The notes under the pieces were generated by a model, which made no database searches, was not told where the DNA came from, and saw only the letters and a list, made by a program, of their open reading frames with translations. Of a DNA stretch of 64,000 nucleotides, positions 1-10,700 are shown piece after piece. The translations under genes were made by a program, and so were the position numbers. Position 1 is the first letter of the stretch. The number at the start of each line of letters is the position of its first letter. Source of the stretch: Alloascoidea africana (lineage: Eukaryota; Ascomycota; Alloascoideomycetes; Alloascoideales; Alloascoideaceae); the NCBI GenBank assembly GCA_030581615.1, contig JAKTTT010000017.1, forward strand, positions 1 through 64,000. Direction: 5' to 3'.

Positions 1-1
1 A

Positions 2-106
2 GTGCCCGTCTTTGCGGACTTTTCCTTCTCCCAGAACAACAACAAGCACGGAGCAATGAGCCAAAACTCCACAATGGCAAAGCCTGAGCAAATGGCAACC
101 TTGTGA
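2..106 (+). CDS. Possible 3' end of a gene cut by the window edge
   Basis: One + strand frame is open from base 2 for 34 codons and stops at the TGA at 104-106. The translation is polar and Asn/Gln/Met-rich with an early FADFSFSQNNN stretch, which could be a low-complexity protein tail. No family is recognised. The other two + frames also stay open for 18-28 codons, so chance is a real possibility. The next 860 bases hold no gene. Confidence 0.2.
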   Translation: MPVFADFSFSQNNNKHGAMSQNSTMAKPEQMATL

Positions 107-973
107 AAGCAAAAGACCCCTGGCAGAGAGCTGCTCACAGCCCTCAGATGAATCTAAAAGATAGAACTAGTTCATGATTGTACAGAGAGAGAATAAGGAG
201 TAAGCGCTTTTACCACCACAAATTGTCTTCCTTCTTTGGCTTTGTTTTATATATCTAATAGTAATCTCAGCATAATTAACACACAGTTATGAAGCTCGTA
301 GATAACTAAAACCATCAGGAAACATCTAGATAAAACCTCAGCTTGTGCTTTTCCAACAGAACTTTTGATTGTTATCCTCAAACCCCTGCACTATTCTCCT
401 ATAATCTACGGTCCGAGCATAACTTGATAGACACGGCAATCTGTTCAAAATCGCTAGCTGTCTCTAAGCGTATGCTTGTGGAATTTTTCTTCTAGAAGTG
501 CTTAAGCATAATCTTTCAGAATCCTGAAACAGTAAGTAAAAGCAGTAAAGACAAAATAACAGTAGAAACCCGCTCTAATAAAACATCTAAATAATCAAGT
601 GCTTTCTACTGAAACCAGCTTTTTGGACATATCGTGCAAGCATCCCAATGGTGCTCTTTTCCTTCTTGCTTTCCGTCATGTCCATTAGGGATATTGGAAC
701 TCAAAAGTACCGTATTTGGCAAAAATCCTTATGCCCGGGAAAGCAAGCCCGCGCGACCTTCCTCGCTTACCCTGCCACTTGTAAAGCCAGAATCCCGTGA
801 TTGGGGGAGATGAGCTGAGGAATGGATCAAATGTGGAGATACTTTTGAACGTCCGAACGGAGAACTTGCCGGCCAAATAGTCGTCTATAAAGCCAGCTCA
901 TTTCTTTACCACACTCTTTCCATATCTCTATTTTCTCTCAGTTTCGCCATTAGAATATTTAACCAGATCAATC
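107..973. promoter_or_regulatory. Intergenic region and FBP1 promoter
   Basis: No coding region is recognised in this 867-base stretch. A TATAAA box lies at 886-891, about 83 bases before the FBP1 start codon. FBP1 is glucose-repressed in other yeasts through Mig1-type and carbon-source elements, but I could not assign such sites with confidence here. Confidence 0.5.
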
Positions 974-1993
974 ATGTCTTCATCGCACAGTGCCAAGAAG
1001 TTGGAGGTAGATACGGACATTATCACCTTAACCAGGTTCACTCTTGAAGAGCAACACAGAATTGGCCCCTTAGCTACAGGAGAATTGACTCTTCTTCTGA
1101 ACTCTTTACAGTTTGCTTTTAAATTTATTGCGTACAATATTGGAAGGTCCACCCTGGTTAATCTGATAGGTCTTGCTGGTGCCCAGAATTCCACGGGTGA
1201 CGACCAGAAGAAGCTTGACGTGATTGGTGACGAGATCTTTATCAATGCCATGAAAGCTTCTGGAAATGTAAAGGTAGTTGTCAGTGAAGAACAAGAGGAC
1301 CTAATTATGTTTGAAGGTGGCGGAAGCTATGCCGTCGTGTGTGATCCAATCGATGGATCATCTAATCTCGATGCAGGCGTTTCTGTGGGGACTATCTTCG
1401 GAATCTACAAACTTTCTGGCCCCGGATCCATCAAAGATGTTCTCAGACAAGGAACCGAAATGGTCGCTGCTGGATATACAATGTATGGCGCTTCGACGCA
1501 TTTGATGTTGACCACGGGCGTGGGGGTCAACGGCTTCACTTTGGACACCAATCTAGGTGAGTTCATCCTCACGAATCCCAACCTCACCATCCCCAAGTTT
1601 AGATCGATCTACTCTCTCAACGAAGGTAACACACAATACTGGTCCAAATCTACACAGGATTTTGTACACCGCTTGAAATTCCCCACAGATAAGTCTCAAA
1701 AGCCTTATTCTGCAAGGTACATCGGATCTATGGTTGCGGACATTCACAGGACGCTTTTGTATGGAGGCCTATTTGCGTATCCCGCAGACACAAAGTCTAA
1801 AAAGGGCAAGCTTCGTGTGCTTTATGAGTGCTTTCCTATGGCACTTCTTATGGAGCAGGCCGGAGGACTGGCAGTTGATGATGAAGGCCGAAGAATATTG
1901 GAAATCGTACCAAAGGAGATCCATGAGAGAAGTGGAATCTGGTTGGGTAGCAAAGGTGAGGTTGAAAAGTTCCTGGCGTCTATTCCAAAATAG
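974..1993 (+). CDS. FBP1: Fructose-1,6-bisphosphatase
   Basis: Hydrolyses fructose 1,6-bisphosphate to fructose 6-phosphate, the committed cytosolic step of gluconeogenesis. The 339-residue product matches the family along its length (S. cerevisiae Fbp1 is 348). The metal and substrate motif DPIDGSSNLD lies at about residues 124-133, preceded by the conserved VSEEQEDL segment, and GSMVADIHRTLLYGGLF and LYECFPMALLMEQAGG follow in the C-terminal half. The start at 974 is an ATG 83 bases after a TATA box. The N terminus reads MSSSHSAKKLEVDTDIITL, so the second residue is Ser rather than the Pro of the S. cerevisiae enzyme, and the RRDS phosphorylation motif is missing. Uninterrupted reading frame; the next gene, PSA1, is on the same strand. 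Confidence 0.97.
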   Translation: MSSSHSAKKLEVDTDIITLTRFTLEEQHRIGPLATGELTLLLNSLQFAFKFIAYNIGRSTLVNLIGLAGAQNSTGDDQKKLDVIGDEIFINAMKASGNVKVVVSEEQEDLIMFEGGGSYAVVCDPIDGSSNLDAGVSVGTIFGIYKLSGPGSIKDVLRQGTEMVAAGYTMYGASTHLMLTTGVGVNGFTLDTNLGEFILTNPNLTIPKFRSIYSLNEGNTQYWSKSTQDFVHRLKFPTDKSQKPYSARYIGSMVADIHRTLLYGGLFAYPADTKSKKGKLRVLYECFPMALLMEQAGGLAVDDEGRRILEIVPKEIHERSGIWLGSKGEVEKFLASIPK

Positions 1994-2579
1994 AGACTAT
2001 GCCAGGGAAGGCTTTTTTTTGTAAACTTTTAGAACAATCAGAGTGTTCCTTTGATGATATTGTCTGCAGCCCCATAGAATTTATCCACCAAAGAAAAAAA
2101 GAAAATGTCGAACTGCATTTGTGCCTAGCAAAGATCCACATCTTTCTCCTGGAAATGGCCGGTCCACTTCCCCGTTTGACTAGAGAACCATGCTTTTCAA
2201 TCCCAGCTCGCTTACCTCCACTGGCGTAGTCCTCGATTTAGAAGCATTTGGGTCTCCTAACCCAGAAAAGCTTGGCTCATCCCTACAGGTCTCCTGCCGC
2301 TCACTCTGCCACCATCATCCCACACAATACCGCTTTCACAGAAATCGAAAGCAATAAAAATAAAGAAAGGCGTTTCAATCTTACACTTAGAAGCCGGTTC
2401 TGGTGCCTGTGTTGGCCATACTCTGTCCTTATAAGCGAAGTATCTGCCACGTGCCTTTAACTCCTATTTTTAACCTTGAGAGAGAGCTATATAACCGCTC
2501 CCAACTCTCTTTCCAACTCTCCCATTCTATTATTCTTTAAGTGGTACCTTGCTTCACTTGTCTCATACTATCAAACAAA
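1994..2579. promoter_or_regulatory. Intergenic region with PSA1 promoter: E-box and TATA box
   Basis: No gene is recognised. A CACGTG E-box (the core bound by Cbf1 and related bHLH factors) lies at 2448-2453 and a TATATAA box at 2488-2494, about 130 and 90 bases before the PSA1 start codon. A pyrimidine-rich leader follows the TATA box. The stretch nearest FBP1 presumably carries its 3' end signals. Confidence 0.5.
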
Positions 2580-3745
2580 ATGAAAGGCCTTATTCTTGTT
2601 GGCGGTTACGGAACTCGTCTCAGACCATTAGTAAGTTTTCACTAAATCATTTGCCAGTTGAGAAGAAGACCTGCTAACAATAGATTAAAATATTGGAATA
2701 GACTTTGACTATTCCAAAACCTCTTGTGGAATTTGGTAACAGGCCCATGATTCTGCACCAAGTGGAAGCTCTGGCTGCTGCTGGTGTGACTGATATTGTC
2801 CTCGCTGTCAACTATAGACCTGAGGTGATGGTTGCTACTCTGAAACAGTATGAAAAGGAGTACGGTGTCAACATTACCTTTTCAGTTGAAACGGAGCCCC
2901 TTGGCACAGCTGGCCCTCTTAAACTTGCAGAAGAAGTCTTGAAAAAGGACAACTCACCCTTCTTTGTTCTTAATTCAGATATTATCTGCGACTACCCTTT
3001 CAAAGATCTTGCTGCTTTCCACAAGGCGCATGGTGGTGAAGGTACAATTGTGGCCACAAAAGTCGATGAACCAAGCAAATATGGTGTCATTGTTCATGAC
3101 CCTCATGTTGAAGGTAGAATCGACCGTTTCGTTGAGAAGCCAGTAGAGTTTGTAGGCAACAGAATCAATGCTGGCATCTACATTTTGAATCCTTCAGTTA
3201 TAGATCTAATTGATTTGAAGCCTACGTCTATCGAGAAGGAGACCTTCCCCCAGCTTGTGGAACGCCAGTCTCTTTACTCGTTTGATCTGGAAGGATACTG
3301 GATGGACGTTGGACAACCCAAAGACTTTCTCTCGGGTACTTGTCTATATCTATCTTCTCTAACGAAAAAGAACTCCAAACTTCTTGCCTCGCCAAAGGAG
3401 AGCTTTGTTAACGGTGGAAACGTCTTAATTGATCCCACTGCAAAGATTGGACACCACTGCAAGATTGGACCTAATGTTGTTATCGGACCACACGTCGTTA
3501 TAGGCGATGGTGTTCGGATCCAGAGATCAGTCATTTTGAAAAATTCCACAATCAAGGACCATGCCTGGATTAAATCCACTATTGTTGGCTGGAACAGCGA
3601 GGTTGGAAAATGGGCCCGTTTGCAGAATGTGACTGTCCTTGGGGATGATGTCAAGGTCAAAGATGAAGTTTATGTGAATGGAGCAAAAGTTCTTCCCCAC
3701 AAAACTCTTTCTGATAATGTTGAAAAGGAATCCATTATCATGTAA
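2580..3745 (+). CDS. PSA1: Mannose-1-phosphate guanylyltransferase (GDP-mannose pyrophosphorylase), one intron
   Basis: Makes GDP-mannose from mannose 1-phosphate and GTP in the cytosol, feeding N- and O-glycosylation, GPI anchors and cell-wall mannan. Exon 1 (2580-2630) encodes [17 protein letters not shown]. The intron (2631-2701) begins GTAAGT, has a CTGCTAAC branch site at 2671-2678 and ends in TAG. Exon 2 (2702-3745) continues [16 protein letters not shown], so the intron splits the conserved nucleotide-binding loop. An earlier AG at 2682-2683 is only a few bases from the branch site and would lead to a stop, so it is not the acceptor. The spliced product has 364 residues, against about 361 in S. 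cerevisiae. FVEKP is present, and the C-terminal third shows the hexapeptide left-handed beta-helix ([17 protein letters not shown]). Confidence 0.96.
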
Positions 3746-4780
3746 AATACAACACGAACAAGAACTAGTTCGATATAATGCTTTTGGTACATTTGATTTT
3801 TATTGAAAAGATCTATTCCATACAAATACCTCTTTTATATTTGTTTGCTTTGTGGAGTAAGAAGTAATGACTGTTTATTTTCAAAAGAAGTTGACGAAAC
3901 CCTCAAATGCAGCTTTGATAACTAGATATTTTCTTTAATAAACATATTTATAAGTCGGAATCTTAGATTAATCTGAAAACCATGATCGTCAACACGCGAT
4001 CTTTTATGTTTGAAACATCGAATTCTTAATGGAGAAATAACTACCTATAAATACAACTACGCTTGAAGAGAATCTATTGAACTTTTGTCCTTCGAGCTTC
4101 TCCTGAAAAGTAGGGAGTGGCACATGGTACCGCAATATTTAACTCCTACTTTTTAGAATAAACACGACGTGAACTCCGGGTAACCACAGACACACGGTCT
4201 TCGTGTGTGTTTGAACACACTAAACTGTTTGAAGGGTAAAACCTCCTAGTCTCTTTGCCATACCTGTTGTTGTCTCAAGCTCTACAGAAGTACCTTTATT
4301 TTGATTCCACTGCAGGCGGTAAGTTTAGTGATAATAAGAATGAGTGCCATGATTTTGAACGATCGTTCTGCAAAGACGGATTGAGCCATGATTTGGGGTT
4401 GCACCTATATTTGAGATTGATAGTCATATTGACAAATATGACTTACACCTGGATCTTCATCTCTATGATGCAATCATGAACCTATCGAACTTGTGGACGA
4501 TTGAGCTGGTTTTTGCGTCCAAGCGATAGAAAAATTGACTGGCGCTTCCATGCTATGCTTCACCGTTTATATCCATCTTGTGTGTCTTAGATTCTAACTG
4601 ATTTCTTTCTTAGACCAACTGCTACCCTCAACACTTGGTCTACTTATAGCCTTGAATTGTTAACCAACCTTTACATTTTGATTTGACAATAGAGGTCGAG
4701 AGTTATAAGCTGTTCTTTGTAGCCCTTTGTTACTGTGGCTATTTTGCTTTACACAACAGAGAACTGGAACATTTTGCAAA
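3746..4780. promoter_or_regulatory. Intergenic region upstream of MBP1
   Basis: About 1 kb with no recognised gene; the longest open frame is 74 codons and lacks family features. CCGGGTAA at 4176-4183 matches the Reb1 core site. It is followed directly by an inverted repeat, ACACACG (4190-4196) and CGTGTGT (4202-4208), and by an overlapping GTGTGTT/AACACAC pair. These are likely elements of the MBP1 promoter, about 570-600 bases before its start. Confidence 0.4.
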
Positions 4781-7339
4781 ATGTCTGATATAACGAGAGC
4801 AACATATTCGGGGATTGATGTTTATGAATACAAGAGACTTGGCGTCATGCGACGGAAGGACGATGACTGGGTAAACGCGACACATATTTTAAAAGTCGCA
4901 AAGTTTCCTAAAGCGCAACGGACAAGAATACTCGAGAAAAATGTACAAAATGGAATTCATGAGAAGATACAAGGTGGATATGGCAAGTATCAAGGAACGT
5001 GGGTACCCTTAGAGAAGGCGATCAATATAGCAAAAGATTTCGACGTCTACGACATTTTGATACCTATTCTGGGCGACATCGATCCAAGCCAGTTTCCTGA
5101 ATCTTCAAACGCAAAGAAGGTTAAAGCAGCAAAATCGAAAAGCTTGAAAAGATCTGTGACCCCAAGCAATGGCAATATTTATGATACAAGCGCTAAGAGA
5201 TCAAAGACTGTTGCTGGCACAACAGACACTGGCGTTCCGCCAAAGCGAAAGAGAGGCAGACCTCGAAAATCAGCCTTACCGCCGCCACCTCCACCCTCTG
5301 CTCCTTCACCCAAGATATCATCTTTAACGAATAGAACTAAGGAGAGTAAAAGTGGACTGGGAAAAAGGGCAGGCTCCAATAATACGAATTCATTGGCAAG
5401 ACGCCAGACTACTTCTTACCAAAACTATTCACCGAATTCTATTCACAATGCAGGGAACGAAAGCTTCCAGTCAGAAGTGGTCACAGATGTTGACAACTCT
5501 GATGTTGGCTCTTTTCGTTCGTCTACACCAAGCGACACTTTTTCAGATGACGACATGGCCTTAGACAGGTCGAACAACGGGAGATCTCAAACAGCAAGTG
5601 GTCGGAGAATACGGCAAAGGGATAACAATTCTCTACGATACCTCCAGCAGTCACCTCAGACACAGAGGCTTAACGATACCAGCTATTACAATACTTCTAC
5701 AAACAAAGTTCTGAACGGTGCTCATGATACGGATAACTATGACCTGGGAGTGGAGTACAGCAATCGGCTTGTCGATTATTTTATACTTCCCGATACGGAT
5801 ACTCTTCCCGACTTTTTAGCGCACCCTCCTTCATCATTTGATGCCAACAAGCCTATCGACGATGACGGGCATACATCTTTCCATTGGGCTTGCTCAATGG
5901 GCGGCTTAAAGATTATTGAAATTCTGCTTAACTCTGGTGCAAATATACACGCGACGAACAAGCAAGGCTTAACACCTTTGATGAGGACAATTGTCTTCAC
6001 CAATAGCTTTCAAAAGCGAACATTCCCAAAGATTGTGGATCTGCTGAGGGATTCGATTCTGGATATGGAAACGACACATAAGAGAACAATTCTTCATCAG
6101 ATAGCCCTAACAACTGACATGAAGGCCAGGCTGCCAGCAGCTAGGTATTACCTTGAGATAATAATGGCAAAGTTAACTGAAATATGCTCATTGCATGTGC
6201 GCCAGGGTCTTCTTGACGAGCAAGATGCTAATGGTGATACAGCATTACACATAATCGGAAGAAATGGCGCAAAAAAGTGCTTCAAACTTCTGCTAAGTTA
6301 TGGGGCCAGGGTAGATATACTGAGTAACGATAGAGAGACCGCTGCGGATTATTTTATGGATGATCCATCGATAAGCAACACAATTCTAGAACGACAACAA
6401 CAGCTACGGAAAGAGCAACTACTAAATTCAAAAGATGTCATGGGAGTAACTGGGCCAAATGCAAACATACCAGGAACGTTGACGTTTAATTTGAAGCCTG
6501 ATCGAAAGAATAATGGCAAACCGCGGAGAAAATACTTCGACTCCCCTGCTGCAATCACAGCCGACTCGCTAGCTTCCTACAAGGGAAATAGCTTAGGCGG
6601 TGGTGGTAACGGCTCAGTGATATCTACCCCCAACGACTCTGGTGTCGTTTGCGATGTCAATCAACAGTTTCTGAATCAATTTATTCCCAAGCCCCATATC
6701 TCGGAAGCTGCGATCCAGGCTACCCAACGTGTCGCGCCGCTTATAATGGACCAACTAGAACTCCTAGCAAACTCATATGATGAAGGCTTGAAACAGAAAG
6801 AGGCAGATGTTGTTGAGGTGCAGGAGCTATTATCACAGATGAAGAAGGATGTGATAAAGACAGAAGAAGAGATCAGACAATTTGAGGAAAAGAATGGGCT
6901 GGAGAGAGAACTTCAAGAAAAGATACAACAGGCTGATGAACAGAAAAATGACCTTATTCGTGTTCTTGAGCATGCGATTGAACGAAATCAGGCACATGCT
7001 CTGGCGACTTTGGTTAAAAACGAGGAGGATACAGTTGATCCAAAAGTCAAGGAGCAATTGAGTGCTGAAGTGGTAGCTGAAAAAACGAAACCATCAGAGA
7101 CGGAGAAGGAGCCGTTGGATGAGTCTGATCTGCGCTTGGTAATTGAGCTGTCACAGTTGCAAAGGAACCGCTTCAAGTTGGTAAAAGAGATTGCCTCGCT
7201 TTTTTCGGAATCTGGTGGTATTGGAGAAAGGATGGGCAACTACAAACGGCTTATATCACTGTCCTGTGGGATTAAAACGTCTGAGGTTGTTGACTCTGTA
7301 GATGGGATTATGCAAGCGTTGAAGGCAACGAGGAGATGA
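4781..7339 (+). CDS. MBP1: Mbp1-type APSES transcription factor (MBF DNA-binding subunit)
   Basis: DNA-binding subunit of the MBF complex, which drives G1/S genes through ACGCGT boxes, normally with a Swi6-type partner. The 852-residue product starts at the first ATG of the frame. Residues 1-100 form the APSES domain (YSGIDVYEYKRLGVMRRKDDDWVNATHILK, then GGYGKYQGTWVPLEKA). A basic stretch, KRKRGRPRK, at about 155-163 has the GRP core of an AT-hook and is followed by a polyproline run. Ankyrin repeats lie near residues 360-395 (DDGHTSFHWACSMGG) and 480-525 (DANGDTALHIIGRNG). A charged coiled coil covers about 665-755, and the C terminus is the region that pairs with Swi6 in relatives. S. cerevisiae Mbp1 is 833 residues. 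The APSES sequence is closer to Mbp1 than to Swi4. Confidence 0.93.
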   Translation: MSDITRATYSGIDVYEYKRLGVMRRKDDDWVNATHILKVAKFPKAQRTRILEKNVQNGIHEKIQGGYGKYQGTWVPLEKAINIAKDFDVYDILIPILGDIDPSQFPESSNAKKVKAAKSKSLKRSVTPSNGNIYDTSAKRSKTVAGTTDTGVPPKRKRGRPRKSALPPPPPPSAPSPKISSLTNRTKESKSGLGKRAGSNNTNSLARRQTTSYQNYSPNSIHNAGNESFQSEVVTDVDNSDVGSFRSSTPSDTFSDDDMALDRSNNGRSQTASGRRIRQRDNNSLRYLQQSPQTQRLNDTSYYNTSTNKVLNGAHDTDNYDLGVEYSNRLVDYFILPDTDTLPDFLAHPPSSFDANKPIDDDGHTSFHWACSMGGLKIIEILLNSGANIHATNKQGLTPLMRTIVFTNSFQKRTFPKIVDLLRDSILDMETTHKRTILHQIALTTDMKARLPAARYYLEIIMAKLTEICSLHVRQGLLDEQDANGDTALHIIGRNGAKKCFKLLLSYGARVDILSNDRETAADYFMDDPSISNTILERQQQLRKEQLLNSKDVMGVTGPNANIPGTLTFNLKPDRKNNGKPRRKYFDSPAAITADSLASYKGNSLGGGGNGSVISTPNDSGVVCDVNQQFLNQFIPKPHISEAAIQATQRVAPLIMDQLELLANSYDEGLKQKEADVVEVQELLSQMKKDVIKTEEEIRQFEEKNGLERELQEKIQQADEQKNDLIRVLEHAIERNQAHALATLVKNEEDTVDPKVKEQLSAEVVAEKTKPSETEKEPLDESDLRLVIELSQLQRNRFKLVKEIASLFSESGGIGERMGNYKRLISLSCGIKTSEVVDSVDGIMQALKATRR

Positions 7340-7779
7340 GGAAATAAAAATCCAAAACGCGCAACTTGATAGAGATCTAAATCTCATTACAAATTGGGAC
7401 TGGAGAATCTCCCACTCAGTCTAGTTTATACTGAGGGCCAGATTGCTATCGAAATGATTTTAAAGGACACACATCTATGCAAGCGTTGATGGTATTTTTG
7501 TTATTAATATATATGTATCTGTACAATTAGTGGTTTTAATGATTCTCTTGTGTACTTTATAGGTTGCTTGAATACAGCAACAACTTCAATTCACTATTGT
7601 AACTAGTAGATGTTTATTTTTATTTTTTACTTTTGCTTTTGGACTAGTACGTGGGCATTCTTTTCACTCGGAGTCTCGTCAGGTTTATTGAAGAGTGTAA
7701 GGATGAATAGCCAATTTTGCATTTCTGCGGTGCGAAAGTACTTTTCAGACACCAAATTATCAACTGCTGGATTGGGCTT
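7340..7779. other. Intergenic region MBP1-KAP120
   Basis: 440 AT-rich bases between two + strand genes. No gene, RNA or clear regulatory site is recognised. The TTATTAATATATATG stretch around 7500-7515 could serve in 3' end formation of MBP1 or as a loose TATA element for KAP120. Confidence 0.3.
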
Positions 7780-10700
7780 ATGTCTAAAATGGAGCTGAGC
7801 AGGGAATCCCTTGTGGCGACTTTGGACGAGGCCAGTAGTCAGACACGCGGGGAGCTTCAAGAGAAAGCGGAGGCCAGATTACAAGAATGGGAGCCGATTT
7901 CTGGGTATCATGCCTTACTCCAGGTATGTAGCATGCTACAACAAAAAGCACCAGATCATAAGGATTGAGTCATGATTTTGGTAATTTTGCCATTCTAACA
8001 TTGCTTTTAGGATATTTATTTGGATTTATCTTTGCCATCGTCTGTGAGATGGCTCAGCATCATCTGTTTTAAGAATGGGATAAATCGTTACTGGAGAAGA
8101 AGCAAAAAGTGGGTGTTTTAAAGGGATTGATTTGAAAATGGAAACTCAAACAACTGTGCTAACCAACTATCTTTCTCCATTTTTTTATTAGAGCAATTTC
8201 CAAAGAAGAAAAAAATCAAATACGGAGAAGACTCTTTGACAACCTTTTAGAGCCAAACCGTCAGTTAACAATTCACAATTCATTAGCAGCATCAAGGATA
8301 TGTAGGCTGGACTTTCCTGGAGAATGGCCTTCGCTATTTGATGATCTGCTGGTGCTTATTCAAGCAGTGGTTGGAGATCCAGAGGTCAGGTTGGTAAAGA
8401 TCCGTAACCTTCTGCTGACCCTAAACCAAATCATCAAAACCATTTCCCTGATTAAAATAGGGCCAGCCAGATCTTTATTACAAGACCACGCCCCAAAGTT
8501 ATTTGAGATAACTGCCCAGGTGTATAACACCTCAGTTACAGAATGGATGAAAAGCATGGATCTGGAGTACATGAGTGTGGGCAATCTCGCTTTAAAAGTA
8601 TCAAGGAGACTCATAGTGAATGGCTACCTACACCCGAACAGAAATCAGGAAGTGGTCGAATTTTTCAACCTTTCTGTTGAACATCTACAGCAGATGGTGA
8701 AAATGTGTGAATCACAGATGCCCGTTCCGGCTGATTTGGAGAATTACGTCAAAGGGTTTGGCAAGTTGTATATACTCATGACGGAAACGCAGAGTACAGC
8801 ATTTGCTCTGATGCCACGGGCCCAGGACGTTCTCATGACATATCTGTCGATAGCAGAGTCCAAAGCATCGATCGTACGCTTTGAGGAAGAAGGAGCGGAG
8901 TTTTGGCGGCTAATAGTTATCCAGGGATTTCTAATTGTCAAGAAATGTCTAAAGTTTTCTGTAAAGCAAGGCGCTGTAACTATCAAATCAAGAACTGCAA
9001 TTGACAAGGAAGAAATCAAACAAGCGGTCAAGTTTCTCAGACAGGAAATCTTTACAGAGTCACTAGTGAAGCATTTAGCAGACGTGATTATACAATCATA
9101 TCTCCCACTCAGACCTTCCGATATGGAAGCATGGCAATGGGAACCCGAGAATTGGTTACAAGAAGAGTTGGCAACAAGCTGGGAGTTTCAGATCAGACCG
9201 TGTGCAGGGACTCTACTGACGGATCTAATGAACGATTACAAAGAGATGCTTTCTGCACATGTTCTTCAATATATGAACAGTGCGACTGACCAGAACCAGC
9301 AAATGGATGTTCTTTCAAAAGATGCGTGTTACCATGCCTTTGAGCTTGGAAGCTATGCGTTTTTCGAGGTGGTCAATTTTGATGATTTACTGGTTGGTCA
9401 CTTTATACCGGAGATTCTTGGCTTGACACCACAGACACAAGAGACGCTTATCTTACAGAGAAGGTTTTGCCTTATTGTTTCTTCTTGGGTGTCTGTCAAA
9501 TGTTCAGCCGAAAATAGAGTAAAGCTCTATGGTCTGGCATTGCAATTTCTAGAGTCCCTTGACGAAACGAATTATAACAGCAGCATTATCGTCTATCTTT
9601 CGTCTGTGGCCATGGTACGGTATTTGGTTGACGAATGGGATTTTAAAGTTGAAGATTTTGTGCCCTTTCTCGGGCCAGTTCTGGACAAATGCCTAAAGCT
9701 TATACATATGGCAACATTAATCGATACGAAACTTTTTGTTTTAAACATCATTTCCCTGATTGTTAGTCGAACAGAAAAACACATAACACCATGCGCAGGG
9801 CTGGTATTGGAGGCATTACCGGCGTTATGGGATGAATCCGATAAAGCGGAGGCCGATGGGAATATGGTGAAGTTGTCGATAGTTCAAACTCTTACGAACC
9901 TATGCGGAGCGCTTGCTGGTAACTCACCCCTATGTCATGAGATTGCGATAGTTGCGATCCGTGTCGGATGCGATGAGCAAAGCCCCCTTTTCACGTTACT
10001 GGCGGAAGACGCCTTTCTCTTGTGGATTGCTGTTCTTGAAAACGCACCTACTGCCACAGATGAGTTGCTTTCGTTGATACCGCTATGTCTAAAAGCATTG
10101 AACTCGTCGACGGAAAACTTGATTTCGATTCTGAAAGTGATTGAAAGCTATGTGCTGCTTTCGCCAGACAAATTGCTGAGGACCGAGTATGGGCAGGAAA
10201 TGTTTAGACTATTCTCTCAGTACTTGGGCAAAATGCGGGACTATGCGGTCCAATCGCTTTCAGATCTGGTTGAAAGGCTTGTGATGCTTTCTACTAGAGG
10301 CTTAGCCGGTCCTTCTGGTGACGGCTCCTCTCTTGTTACTAACAACGACGGGACTAGCGATGATTTAGATCAGCTTGCCAGCGTGTTTGTGTCTAGTGGG
10401 TTTATGTCTGCTGCGCTCATGTACACGCTTCAAAAAAACGAGTCTCCTTTTAATGTGATTTTATTTTTACGTGTATTTGCGAGGATCTCGTTTTTCAAGC
10501 CGAACCTTTTTCTTCAAATGGTTGAACACGTTACAGAGGGTGACGCGTCTATTCTGGACCAATTGTTTGAAGTATGGTTCGACAAGGTAAGTGAATCTTT
10601 TTAGCTTGCGTGGCGACTACTTACGTTCCGTTTTTTGGTTCATTTTTTTTTTTGATTTTGGGTTTTCACATTTACCTGGATACTTTTTTAGCTCGGTTGT

